Positions 8,508-16,288 of a stretch of 64,000 nucleotides of DNA are shown piece after piece. The number at the start of each line of letters is the position of its first letter. Positions within the stretch are counted from its first letter, which is position 1. Position numbers and translations under genes: made by a program. Origin of the DNA: Patulibacter sp. SYSU D01012 (GTDB taxonomy: Bacteria > Actinomycetota > Thermoleophilia > Solirubrobacterales > Solirubrobacteraceae). Below the pieces are notes generated by a model. The model was not told the origin of the DNA. It did no database searches and saw only the letters and a program-made list of their open reading frames with translations. The stretch lies in the NCBI RefSeq assembly GCF_017916475.1, contig NZ_JAFMTB010000002.1, positions 1,356,660-1,420,659 on the forward strand, given 5' to 3'.

Positions 8508-9388
8508 GCTTGCTCCTCCTCGCTCCCGTTGTACCCCGTATCGGACTACGAAAGGCACCGTTCGCAGAGCCACTTATAGATCTAGTACCGGACAGACCAG
8601 GTGAACCGTCCCCTTAACGCCGACGCCCGCCAGTCGGGCGAACCGGCGCTTGGCCCCCGTAGCCGCGCCGGAAGACACGCCGCGCCCATAGAACAAGAGC
8701 GCCACTCGCCCCAGACGGCGACGCTGGCGATCCTGCCCGCCTAGGGGTGCGCCAACCTCCGCTCGCACGACTTGGCACGGCGCTCATGGCAGACCGCGTC
8801 GATCCCTGCGGCCAGCACCACAGCGCCAAGACGATCACGACACCTACGCCCATCTTCCCGGCGGTCAGAGAGCTGCCGTCCGGCTCCCGCGGGTCAGCTC
8901 CGAGGCGCTGCAGCCCCGCATGACGCACGTGCCGACGGACAACAGCACCACGCCAGCCAGCACGAGCGACAGACCGTAGACGCCGGCGTCCAGAGCCGCG
9001 AGTCGGTCGGTTGACGAACGCGCCGATCCCGCCAGAGATGCGTCCGGCGAGGCCGCCACGTCCGCAGCGATGGATTGCCAGCTCCCGCGATCACCGTACG
9101 CGCAGGGGCGTGTATGACGCGTCCGGGCTTCACGGCGACGTTGTCGCCCTTCGCTCCCATTCTTCCCATTCCTCCCATCTCGGGGCGCTATAAGGCGCCG
9201 ACCAGGGCAGCGCCAGACGATCGCGTGTCCCGGGCATCCAGCCACGGCGCACGCGGACCCGCCAGTTGCCGTCGTGCGTTGGACCCGGGTGCCGAGCCTC
9301 GCCAGCGGCCGCGGTCGGCCTGGACCCCGCGGGCCGAAAACCCCTGCATTTCCCGCCTGCCTTCACCGTACGTCAGTACGCTGCGCGT
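8508..9388. other. About 880 bases between the dGTPase operon and the DUF5131 gene
   Basis: This stretch holds the presumed promoter region of the minus-strand dGTPase operon next to 8507 and the upstream region of the plus-strand gene at 9389. The only possible gene is a short membrane-protein frame (8865-9059, minus). Near 9155-9200 there are three near-copies of TTCCCATTC and a small hairpin GGCGC-TATAAG-GCGCC. Just before the plus-strand gene, CGTAC-GTCA-GTACG (about 9368-9381) is an inverted repeat that could be an operator. Confidence 0.4.
8865..9059 (-). CDS. Possible small single-span membrane protein
   Basis: A GTG at 9059 would start a 64-residue protein with a polar N-terminus. 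It has one convincing hydrophobic segment (YGLSLVLAGVVLLSVGTCVM) and a short polar tail. There is no strong ribosome binding site, and neighbouring frames also have open stretches. It could be a prophage superinfection-exclusion or holin-like peptide, or simply chance. I include it because the hydrophobic segment is of transmembrane length and quality. Confidence 0.25.
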   Translation of the reverse strand: MAASPDASLAGSARSSTDRLAALDAGVYGLSLVLAGVVLLSVGTCVMRGCSASELTRGSRTAAL

Positions 9389-10117
9389 ATGGCCGACGGA
9401 AGCGCGATCGAGTGGACCGAGGCAACCTGGAACCCAGTCACCGGCTGCAACAAGGTGTCGCCGGGATGCGCCCACTGCTACGCGGAGACCTTCGCCGAGC
9501 GCTGGCGCGGCGTCCCCGGCCACCCGTACGAACAGGGCTTCGACCTGCGTCTCTGGCCTGAACGCCTGGGAAAGCCACTCGAGTGGAAGCGACCTCGCCT
9601 CATCTTCGTCAACAGCATGAGCGACCTGTTCCACGAGGAGGTCCCGGTCCAGTTCATTCGACAGGTCTTCGACACAATGGTCGAGGCGAAGCACCACACC
9701 TTTCAAGTCCTCACGAAGCGCCACGAGAGGCTCGCCGACATAGCGCCCGAGCTGCCCTGGCCCTCGAACGTGTGGATGGGCGTATCGATCGAGAACCGAC
9801 GCTTCGTCAAGCGCGCCGATTACCTGCGTCGGACCCAGGCCGCAGTGAAGTTCATCAGCGCTGAGCCGCTTCTGGGCAAGCTTGAGGGTCTGAACCTCGA
9901 CGGGATCGACTGGCTGATAGCCGGCGGCGAATCCGGACCTGGGTACCGCCCGGTCAAGCTCGAGTGGGTGCGCGACATCCGCGACCGAACCACTGAGGCG
10001 GGTGTCGCGTTCTTCTTCAAGCAGTGGGGCGGCCACCGACCGAAGGCGAACGGACGCGAGCTCGACGGTCGGCTGTGGGACGAGATGCCGGGAGGCCCTG
10101 CCGTGCGCGCAGCCTAG
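9389..10117 (+). CDS. DUF5131 (phage Gp37/Gp68) three-cysteine protein
   Basis: I chose the ATG at 9389, giving 242 residues, because the family begins with the SAIEWTEATWNPVTGC motif. Three cysteines follow the pattern C20-x6-C27-x2-C30 (GCNKVSPGCAHCYAE), reminiscent of metal or iron-sulfur cluster binding in radical-SAM-like proteins. Later conserved blocks are FVNSMSDLFHEEVP, LTKRHERL, WMGVSIEN, FISAEPLLG, WLIAGGESGPG and FFFKQWGG. All are typical of PF07505. Family members occur in phages and next to tcmP genes. Here the partner lies directly downstream in convergent orientation, with a four-base overlap of the two 3' ends. The biochemical activity is not established. Nucleic acid or small-molecule modification is a reasonable guess. 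Confidence 0.85.
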   Translation: MADGSAIEWTEATWNPVTGCNKVSPGCAHCYAETFAERWRGVPGHPYEQGFDLRLWPERLGKPLEWKRPRLIFVNSMSDLFHEEVPVQFIRQVFDTMVEAKHHTFQVLTKRHERLADIAPELPWPSNVWMGVSIENRRFVKRADYLRRTQAAVKFISAEPLLGKLEGLNLDGIDWLIAGGESGPGYRPVKLEWVRDIRDRTTEAGVAFFFKQWGGHRPKANGRELDGRLWDEMPGGPAVRAA

Positions 10118-11199
10118 GCGACGAACGCCAAGCGGATGCGCGGGTCCTTATACGTTCGCGGATGGCGCCCCGCGGGCGCCCACACCACTCGCATCGTCCC
10201 GGCTTTCTCTGCCGGCGCGAGGACCGTCTTCTTCAGGTGCTTGTCGTCCCGATACGGGGTGTCGAACAAGGTGTAATCGAGGGCGTCTGCGACCGTGAAG
10301 ACGTCTGTTCCGAAATGGCGCCGGAGGCGCCGGTGAAGATCGCCGTAGTCCGGCTCCGGAGCGAATAGCGTCTGCTGAGCCGCATCGGTGGTATCGCGGA
10401 ATCGCGTGCCCCCCTGGGGGTCAACGTCCCACATGGCCTTCTTCATTCGGCGTAGGCCGACCGGGCTGTTCGTCCCGAAGATCATCGTATACGTGTTGTG
10501 CCCCGAGGCCGGCGTGATCTCGAACCAACGCACCCAGTCGCACTGCAGGAGCCTCGCGATGGCGTCCCTGATGGCTCCACGGCGGTCGCCCGGCACCGAC
10601 GCGACCTCATCCCAGTCGATGTGCGGCTCCATAGCCGCCAGGCGGCCACGAAACTCGGGAGTATCGACGAACCGATTGATGTAGTTGGTCGGCACGTAGA
10701 GCAAGACCTCGCACCGTCTGACCGCGACGATCTGCGCGGCGGTCATCGTTGCTTCACCGTCTGCTCCGAACGGATCGATAAAAGCGAACACGCCGGGGTT
10801 CCGAAGGCCCGAGGCGCGCTCGGCGTAAAGATGCGGATAGACCGCCGCGAACTCGCCGACCTTGGTCGTTACGGCAGCCTTGGGGAAGCGCCGTTCGATG
10901 AGTCCCTCAAGATGCTTGACGCGTCTTGCGTCCTCGTCGATGAACCAGAACTGCACCCTCGCCCTGAAACGGGAGCCGTGAGCCGCTCGTGCCGCCTCGT
11001 AGCGGCTGAGCGCGATCAAGGGTGACCCCGGTTCGCCAGCCCGATACTCCCCCGGCCCTGCGAAGCCGTCCACGAACACGAGGTCCCCGGGCGTCTGGCC
11101 CAAGATTGAGAACCACGCATCGAGGTACTTCTCAAGCAACAGGTGCTTAGCAGCGGTGTGAGGCTGGTAGTCCCAAAGGACGCTTCGCGGAGCCGGCAT
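10114..11199 (-). CDS. tcmP: Three-Cys-motif partner protein TcmP
   Basis: This 361-residue protein matches the TcmP family (TIGR04474), named for its repeated neighbourhood with three-Cys-motif DUF5131 proteins. Such a protein is encoded on the opposite strand immediately beyond its stop. VFVDGFAGPGEY (41-52) resembles the SAM-binding motif I of methyltransferases, and VFAFIDPFGADG (137-148) resembles motif IV. Other conserved-looking blocks are LLEKYLDAWFSIL, FIDEDARRV and EVLLYVPTNYINRF. The C-terminal 80 residues look like a small winged-helix or DNA-binding part. I infer a methyltransferase-fold enzyme working with the three-Cys protein. No clear Shine-Dalgarno sequence precedes the ATG. 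Confidence 0.82.
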   Translation of the reverse strand: MPAPRSVLWDYQPHTAAKHLLLEKYLDAWFSILGQTPGDLVFVDGFAGPGEYRAGEPGSPLIALSRYEAARAAHGSRFRARVQFWFIDEDARRVKHLEGLIERRFPKAAVTTKVGEFAAVYPHLYAERASGLRNPGVFAFIDPFGADGEATMTAAQIVAVRRCEVLLYVPTNYINRFVDTPEFRGRLAAMEPHIDWDEVASVPGDRRGAIRDAIARLLQCDWVRWFEITPASGHNTYTMIFGTNSPVGLRRMKKAMWDVDPQGGTRFRDTTDAAQQTLFAPEPDYGDLHRRLRRHFGTDVFTVADALDYTLFDTPYRDDKHLKKTVLAPAEKAGTMRVVWAPAGRHPRTYKDPRIRLAFVA

Positions 11200-11399
11200 C
11201 TAGGGAGTCCAAGAGCGATGAAACATCGGCATGCGCTCACGGTGTACGACGCGGCCCATCCGATTCCTACCGAAAGCACCCCCGCCGCATGCAGCTACTT
11301 CGACTCGTCCGGGCGCTCTCGTGCGCCCGGGATAGTAGAGCGCCTACGCGCGGTTGCCGTGGTTCCCGCTGCGATTCGTCGGGAATGGTGTAACCGCAA
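11200..11399. other. tcmP upstream region with hairpin
   Basis: No gene is seen. CCGGGCGC (11309-11316) and GCGCCCGG (11323-11330) form an 8-bp stem. It may end transcription of the minus-strand gene that stops at 11400, although no T-run follows. Promoter elements for tcmP should lie in the remaining bases. Confidence 0.35.
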
Positions 11400-11669
11400 C
11401 TATTCGCGCTGGAGGTAATTGCGGCCCTGCGGGTAGAACGTCTCGACGCCTGCGTCGATCAGCTCGTTCACCTGACGGCCCGTCAGGGGGTATTGCAGCT
11501 GCTCGACGCCAGGGGTGCCGATTTCGTCGGCGCGGCGGTCGAGAAGGTCAATGATCTCGACGGCACGGCGGCTCGAGTCGCCGCGCACCCGGAGTCGTTC
11601 GTGCAGCTGACGGCCGCCTTCCGCCATGTAGCGGTACCAGCGGCCTTCGCGGGCGAGGTTTGGGTCCAT
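11400..11669 (-). CDS. Hypothetical phage protein, 89 residues
   Basis: I chose the ATG at 11669 because the frame upstream of it is Arg/Pro-rich and overlaps the excisionase-like gene. The 89-residue product starts MDPNLAREGRWYRYMAEGG and has charged helices (SSRRAVEIIDLLDRRADEI). It ends with a motif LTGRQVNELIDAGVETFYP, which resembles a short helix-turn-helix or ribbon fold. It lies 32 bases after the excisionase-like gene on the same strand, so both probably belong to the integration and early-control module. The function is not recognised. Confidence 0.55.
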   Translation of the reverse strand: MDPNLAREGRWYRYMAEGGRQLHERLRVRGDSSRRAVEIIDLLDRRADEIGTPGVEQLQYPLTGRQVNELIDAGVETFYPQGRNYLQRE

Positions 11670-11701
11670 GGGTGGACCTTGACGGTCGCCCGCAGAGGTC
11701 G

Positions 11702-11896
11702 CTAGGGGACCGGCGGGATCTCGTCGCCCCGCAGAAACGCCTCGAGCGCCGGCCGGAACACCAGCCACCGCGCACCCAACCGCCGCGCACCCGGAAGCTC
11801 GCCAGCCCGCGCCAGCTTGTAGGCGCCGGAGGTTGAGATGCCGAGCAGCTTGGCCGCGTCCGCAACAGTCATTACGTCTTCGCGGGTGAGGCCCAT
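11702..11896 (-). CDS. Excisionase-like helix-turn-helix protein
   Basis: The product is 64 residues of the HTH_17/excisionase type. It reads MTVADAAKLLGISTSGAYKLARAG as a helix-turn-helix, followed by the wing ARRLGARWLVFRPALEAFL. Such proteins bind DNA near the att site and act as recombination directionality factors, or occasionally as small repressors. It lies in the same orientation as, and about 650 bases downstream of, the integrase gene, which is typical for a prophage integration module. A second, frameshifted protein of the same fold lies at 5715-5863. Confidence 0.75.
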   Translation of the reverse strand: MGLTREDVMTVADAAKLLGISTSGAYKLARAGELPGARRLGARWLVFRPALEAFLRGDEIPPVP

Positions 11897-11968
11897 GCGT
11901 TCTTCCGCGCGTCGAGTCCGGGGCTGGTGCAGGCAGCGATCGGCTGCCCGCCCGGGGTCCCTCGTCTT

Positions 11969-12349
11969 CTACCTCAGCCCGCCGGTGAAAGCCAGGGCGC
12001 GACGGTCGACTTGCAGCTTGTCCTCGAGCGCGTGCCAAGTCTTCGCCGTGGCGCGGTCCTGGTGCGCTTCCTCCCCCGCGAGGGCGTCCGTAGCGTTGCT
12101 GACGACGATGTCTCGCAGCTGACCGATGACGCCCACGTCGCCGATGGAGACGTCGCCGCCGCTCACGGCCTGGAGCATGTGGCGCAGCCGGTAGATCCGC
12201 TCGAGGCTGTCGATCGTGGTCCGCAGCTGGCCGAGCGGGGCGTCGGCCTGCAGCTCCGGCATCAACATGACGAGCTGGTCGCCGAGGATCGCGCGCTCGG
12301 CAGCGTTGAGGGTGACCTGCGTCGGCAGGTCAGCGGTGATGGTGCTCAT
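11969..12349 (-). CDS. Hypothetical phage early protein, 126 residues
   Basis: The ATG at 12349 is preceded by AGGGAGAA, a plausible ribosome site. The product is soluble and helical, with no membrane segment. A hydrophobic helix LGDQLVMLMPELQ is followed by SLERIYRLRHMLQAV, then a small Gly/Asp-rich turn (SGGDVSIGDVGVIGQL) and a charged C-terminal helix. It sits between the integrase gene and the excisionase-like gene on the same strand. I do not recognise its family. A role in prophage early regulation is suggested by position only. Confidence 0.55.
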   Translation of the reverse strand: MSTITADLPTQVTLNAAERAILGDQLVMLMPELQADAPLGQLRTTIDSLERIYRLRHMLQAVSGGDVSIGDVGVIGQLRDIVVSNATDALAGEEAHQDRATAKTWHALEDKLQVDRRALAFTGGLR

Positions 12350-12461
12350 TGGGTTCTCCCTGATCGGAGACCCGTCCGGTGCAACGAGGAAGCCAGTGCG
12401 TGCATGGTCGACTGATGCCGAGTACCGTGCATGCCGCTTCGAAGCTGATCCTTCGGGGCCA

Positions 12462-12492
12462 GCCCCCTGGACGTTGGCGCGTCGCAGGGGGC
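12462..12492 (-). terminator. Hairpin downstream of the integrase gene
   Basis: GCCCCCTG and CAGGGGGC form a perfect 8-bp stem with a 15-base loop, about 60 bases after the integrase stop. No T-run follows, so this is only a weak terminator candidate. Confidence 0.3.
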
Positions 12493-12552
12493 ACCTTGGT
12501 TTAGCGGTGGCGGCATCCTACGCACGCCACCCGGCGGAACGCAACAGACGTC

Positions 12553-13944
12553 TTAGGCGACCTGCGTGTCCGGCGCTTCGCTCGCGGCGGGGGCAGCACC
12601 GAACGCGGTGTTCATCGCAGCGATCGCACTGTCCTCCACCTTGCCATGCAGGTACCGGTTCGTCGTCGACAGCTGCGCATGGCCGAGAACGTCACGGACA
12701 CTGACGAGCGGCATGGACCGCGCCATGATCGACCCGGCGGCGTGCCGGAGACCGTGCAGCTTGATCGGCCGCAGGCCCGCTGCTGCGCACGCCCGCTTGT
12801 AGCGCTTCCGGAGCGCGGAGTCATCGAGGCGTCCGCCGGCGCGGCCACAGAAGACGTAGTCGTCGGCCTCGGTGCAGTACGTCCGGCTGATCGCGCGGGC
12901 CAGCGCCTGAGCGCCCTGCTGGCCGACAGGGACGAACCGGTCGCGGCCCCCCTTCGTCGATCCCTCCACGCCCGCAGAAACGGCGCGGTGGACATGCAGG
13001 ACGGCACCGGATAGGTCCGGCTTGAACGTCACGTCGGCGATGCGCAGCGCGAGCGCTTCACCGAGCCGGATGCCGCTGTAGAAGAGGGCCCGGAAGACCT
13101 CGGCGTCCTGGCGGTCCTCGGCACGCCGCCATTCGACCTCGTCGTCACCGAACGCGAGCGGCCCAGCTGCCCGTGTGCTCTTCGGGCGCTGCAGGCCGGC
13201 CTCGCATGCGCGGGCTAGAGCTTCGACCTCTTCGACCTCGTAGAAGTCGAGACGTGGCGCCGGCGGCTCCTTGCGCTTGTCGGTGCTGGCGACCGGGTTC
13301 GACGGCAGCTCGTGGGTGTCGGCGCGCATGCCGTAGGCGAACACCGAGTGCAGGACCGACCGGTACTTGTTGACCGTCCGCGGCGTCAGCGCCGGGCGGT
13401 CATCCTTGTCGGTCTCGTTGTCGAGTTCGCGCAGCCACTCGGACACCTCTCGGGCGGTCACGTCGGCCGCGGGTCGGTCGCCGAACGCGCGCATGATGCG
13501 GCCGGTGGACGTGCCTGAGCCGCGAACGTGGGCGTTGCCGGGCTCGCGCAGCATCGTCTCGAGGTCCCGGATGGTCGACGGCTTGGCGCGCTTCACGTTC
13601 CGCTGCCAGTCGAGGAAGTCGCGGGCGAGCGTTCGGACGGTCAGCACATCGTCTTGGGCTGCCTGCTCGAGCTTGTGCGTGCTCTCTGCGGTGACCGCTT
13701 CGACCATCGCCGCGGCCGCGACGTGCGCCGTCCGCGGGTCGAGCGAGCCGTCCGGTGTGCGGCCACGGCGCTTCTTCCACCCGCCGTTGCCGTCGGGCTC
13801 CACCCATGCCGGCCCAAGGCGCCGCTTCACCTGGCGGGAGTCGCCACTTGGCTGACGCTCGCGCCACTTCGCTTCGTAGAACGGCGAGCCGTTCGGTCCG
13901 ACGCGGACTATCAGCGACGGGGTCGTACTCTTGATGCCTGACAT
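12553..13944 (-). CDS. int: Tyrosine recombinase (prophage integrase)
   Basis: I chose the ATG at 13944, giving 463 residues, because it begins MSGIKSTTPSLIVRVG, a typical start for this family, with unnatural sequence before it. The layout is an N-terminal arm-binding region, a SAM-like core-binding domain (about 100-215) and a C-terminal catalytic domain. Catalytic residues by this numbering are R293 in SGIRLGEAL, probable K331 in TKGGRDR, H397/R400 in HGLRH, H422 in LGHAQ and the nucleophile Y431 in NRYLH. All are present, so the enzyme should be active. It reads away from the adjacent tRNA-Arg att site, as is usual for tRNA-targeted prophages and islands. Confidence 0.92.
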   Translation of the reverse strand: MSGIKSTTPSLIVRVGPNGSPFYEAKWRERQPSGDSRQVKRRLGPAWVEPDGNGGWKKRRGRTPDGSLDPRTAHVAAAAMVEAVTAESTHKLEQAAQDDVLTVRTLARDFLDWQRNVKRAKPSTIRDLETMLREPGNAHVRGSGTSTGRIMRAFGDRPAADVTAREVSEWLRELDNETDKDDRPALTPRTVNKYRSVLHSVFAYGMRADTHELPSNPVASTDKRKEPPAPRLDFYEVEEVEALARACEAGLQRPKSTRAAGPLAFGDDEVEWRRAEDRQDAEVFRALFYSGIRLGEALALRIADVTFKPDLSGAVLHVHRAVSAGVEGSTKGGRDRFVPVGQQGAQALARAISRTYCTEADDYVFCGRAGGRLDDSALRKRYKRACAAAGLRPIKLHGLRHAAGSIMARSMPLVSVRDVLGHAQLSTTNRYLHGKVEDSAIAAMNTAFGAAPAASEAPDTQVA

Positions 13945-14022
13945 GGCGCCTGGTCTCGTCGTGTCCGCGCCCCCGGCGACTGCAATCGCGCGGGGGCTTT
14001 CCTTTGCCGCTTCGACGACGAG

Positions 14023-14078
14023 GGTACCAGCGGAGTCGGCGGTGGGTACCAAGCGAGGTGGGTACCAGTCCGGGTACC
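14023..14078. repeat. Four GGGTACC(A) repeats between int and att site
   Basis: The hexamer GGTACC occurs at 14023, 14045, 14061 and 14073. It is preceded by G each time, and three copies are followed by A. Spacings are 22, 16 and 12 bases. Their position between the integrase start and the tRNA-derived core suits arm-type integrase or excisionase binding sites, or an int promoter operator. Confidence 0.5.
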
Positions 14079-14155
14079 GAACTCCGGCGGATCACCAGCT
14101 CCAAAAGGCGTTTTGCCAGACCGTACCTGACCAAAGCTAGCGTTCCGGACGGCCT

Positions 14156-14205
14156 CCTTCGGTCTACGGAACCGAAGGTCATAGGTTCGAATCCTATCGG
14201 GCGCG
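14156..14205 (+). other. att site: 3' fragment of tRNA-Arg(ACG)
   Basis: The anticodon arm (stem TCGGT/ACCGA, loop CTACGGA, anticodon ACG at 14166-14168) is present. So are the T-arm (ATAGG-TTCGAAT-CCTAT, 14181-14197) and the 3' acceptor strand CGGGCGC (14198-14204). The 5' acceptor strand and D-arm are absent upstream, so this is not a functional tRNA. Because the tRNA terminator follows directly, this is the displaced original 3' end. The intact, phage-completed tRNA should lie at the left end of the element outside the window. Confidence 0.8.
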
Positions 14206-14210
14206 CTCCA

Positions 14211-14238
14211 CGAAACCCCCGCAAACGCGGGGGTTTCG
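14211..14238 (+). terminator. tRNA-Arg terminator
   Basis: CGAAACCCCCG (14211-14221) pairs perfectly with CGGGGGTTTCG (14228-14238), and a short T-run follows soon after. It directly follows the tRNA-Arg fragment and marks the chromosomal side of the att site. Confidence 0.7.
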
Positions 14239-14339
14239 CCGTTTCTGGCGGCCGCCGCCAGATGCCCAATGAGCGATTGGGGACCAAACGGCACCGTCGA
14301 CGACGACGTGCGCGCCCCGCGCCGGTCAACAGGACTGCG

Positions 14340-15221
14340 TCAGCTTTCAGCGAACGACAGGCCTTCGTGCCGAGCTGCCCGCAGGAGATCGTCGACGAAG
14401 CCGTGCGCGTCCGCGGCGTCGGCGTCCCGCTCCTGCTCGTCTGCGAGCGTGAAATCCGCCGCCCGGCTGGGACCGAGCCCGTCAGGAGCATCGAAGTCAC
14501 GGCTGAGCAGCGCCAGCGCGCGTTGCACGACCTCGGCGTCTCGCTCGGCGTGTCGCGCGAGCCCCCGCGCGATCGCATCACCGCGGCCGTGCGTGTGGCG
14601 AATCACGTAGACGAGGTCGTAGGCGTCCTTCGGCTCGGCACGGTCGCCGAAGGCCAGCGCCTTGAGGACGACGAACGCCGCCGGCCCGCAGACCGGGATT
14701 TCGCGGGAGACCCGCTCGCCGTTGAGGGTCTGGCCGTCGAGGCCGACCAGGACACGCTCGTCGAAGGCGAGTTCGACACCGCGCGTGAGGAGCACGCCGA
14801 AGTCGGGCCGCAGGGGTTGGACGCTGCCGGGCCGGTCGTGCGGCGACGGCGGTTCCATCAGGAAGTCGATCGTGACCTTCAGCGCGCCCATCCGCCAGCG
14901 CTGCAGGGTTGGACGGTCCGCCTTGTTGGTGTCGGCCTGGAAGCCCTCGGCGCGCAGCCGGTCGGCGATCTCGGCGTAGCGCTGCTCGTCAAGCAGCGCG
15001 AGGGCCAGGCCGATGTCGAGGTCGTTGGTGCCGGGGTGGATGTCGTCGTCGCCAGCGTCGTGCCGGCCGGCGTCGATGAGCAGCGCCGGCACGAGCCCGC
15101 CGACGATGCAGACGTCGTCGAGGTAGGCGCCAAGCGTCACCGCGACGGTCAGGCAAGCGGCCTTGACCTGTTCGAGCTCGTCCTGGCCGTAGCCGGAGCG
15201 GTGGCGAGGCTTCTCAGACAC
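14340..15221 (-). CDS. AbiEii-like nucleotidyltransferase toxin
   Basis: The GTG start at 15221 overlaps the antitoxin stop by eight bases (GTGTCTGA), which implies translational coupling and fixes the start. The 293-residue product has the minimal nucleotidyltransferase signature: GG at 41-42, GTNDLDIG at 64-71 with acidic D67 and D69, and a third carboxylate at about D119 in KVTIDF. The latter part (PKDAYDLVYVI...) resembles AbiEii/type IV toxin proteins. AbiEii toxins are nucleotidyltransferases, and related ones modify tRNA or use GTP. The target here is unknown. The pair sits at a prophage att site and may give phage resistance or stabilise the locus. Confidence 0.75.
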   Translation of the reverse strand: MSEKPRHRSGYGQDELEQVKAACLTVAVTLGAYLDDVCIVGGLVPALLIDAGRHDAGDDDIHPGTNDLDIGLALALLDEQRYAEIADRLRAEGFQADTNKADRPTLQRWRMGALKVTIDFLMEPPSPHDRPGSVQPLRPDFGVLLTRGVELAFDERVLVGLDGQTLNGERVSREIPVCGPAAFVVLKALAFGDRAEPKDAYDLVYVIRHTHGRGDAIARGLARHAERDAEVVQRALALLSRDFDAPDGLGPSRAADFTLADEQERDADAADAHGFVDDLLRAARHEGLSFAES

Positions 15222-16254
15222 TCCGCCTCCACAGGGAGTTGCCCGCCCGCAGCTCCTGGGCGGCCTCAGCGGCACGCTCGGGCAGATGCAACAGGTCGAG
15301 GTAGACCTGCACAGGCGCGACGCAGGGTAGGCCGTCGACGTTGCCGCTGCCGTCGAAGACGCCACGGTCGTCGGGGCCGATCAGCTGAACGTTGGCGCCC
15401 CGGTCGTTGCGGCGCAGCTCCAATGCGTCGGCGGCGTCGCGGGGGTCGCCGGCGACGTAGACGCTGATCAGACGGAAGCGGGCGAAACCGTCGAGCGCGT
15501 AGGCGGCGGGCAGGCCGGTGAGCGCGTGATCGACCCCGGCACGCTCGAGGCGGTCGTGGACGTCCTGGGCCAGCTGCAGACCGGTGCCGGTGAGATGCCC
15601 AGTCTGGATGTCGTGACGGTCGAAGCGGTACTCCTCGGCCCAGGCGTCAAGCAGCAGATCGGGGTCACGGGGCCGAAGGAGCGAGCCGTCGCGCTCCAAC
15701 AGCTGCCCCTCGGCAAGGCGCTTGATGATGCGCGACACACGGCCGGGATCGAGGTCGGTGCTGTCGCTGAGGTCCTTCTGGCGCCACCACCGCGTCGGGT
15801 CGAGCAGCAGGGTCCGCGCGACGCGCGAGCTCTTGGGCGCGAATGCCGAAGCGGGCCGGCCGGGTCGAGGGAAGGCGTTCGGACGTCCCTGGACCCAGAT
15901 GTGCAGCAAGTCGTCGCGCAGGTGCGCGTTGCCAGACAGGTCGATCCAGTTGATTCGTCGCTCGTCGGCTGTGCGCGCACCGGCGCTGGTCATGAAGGGC
16001 ACCACGAGCACGCCGCGCACGTCCGGGTCGGCCTGCGCTTGGAGCTGCTCCGCGGCGGCTGCCACGATGCCTGGGCTGCTCGAGCTCTTCAGCTGCACGA
16101 ACCACCGGCGGCCGCCGGCTTCGATGATGAGGTCAGCGCCGGAGTCGGCCCGCTCGACACGGCACGAGGTGTCGATGTGGGGCTCGTCGAACAGGTCGGC
16201 GAGGAGCCCGGGGAGCCGGCGCACCGCCTCACGTTCCATTGCACGTGCTTGCAT
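15214..16254 (-). CDS. AbiEi-like antitoxin / winged-helix regulator
   Basis: I chose the ATG at 16254 (346 residues). An upstream in-frame ATG at 16326 lies before the likely promoter, so it would not be on the transcript. A further ATG at 16239 is possible. The N-terminal part (about 10-110) has an endonuclease-like fold pattern (ADLIIEAGGRRWFVQLKSSS). A winged helix follows (about 135-175, WWRQKDLSDSTDLDPGRVSRIIKRL), and then an AbiEi C-terminal-like domain. In AbiE systems this protein neutralises the toxin and represses the operon through its winged helix. The family match is by pattern and gene order. Confidence 0.7.
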   Translation of the reverse strand: MQARAMEREAVRRLPGLLADLFDEPHIDTSCRVERADSGADLIIEAGGRRWFVQLKSSSSPGIVAAAAEQLQAQADPDVRGVLVVPFMTSAGARTADERRINWIDLSGNAHLRDDLLHIWVQGRPNAFPRPGRPASAFAPKSSRVARTLLLDPTRWWRQKDLSDSTDLDPGRVSRIIKRLAEGQLLERDGSLLRPRDPDLLLDAWAEEYRFDRHDIQTGHLTGTGLQLAQDVHDRLERAGVDHALTGLPAAYALDGFARFRLISVYVAGDPRDAADALELRRNDRGANVQLIGPDDRGVFDGSGNVDGLPCVAPVQVYLDLLHLPERAAEAAQELRAGNSLWRRSV

Positions 16255-16288
16255 ACAGACTCGGGCTGCCTCGACGGGGCAGTTCGAC

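Noticed and set aside
14023..14078. CRISPR-like array
   Set aside because: Repeat unit is only 7-8 bases with unequal short spacers. It fits protein binding sites better.
14156..14205. Complete tRNA-Arg gene
   Set aside because: No 5' acceptor strand or D-arm upstream. Only the 3' part is present, as expected for an att site.
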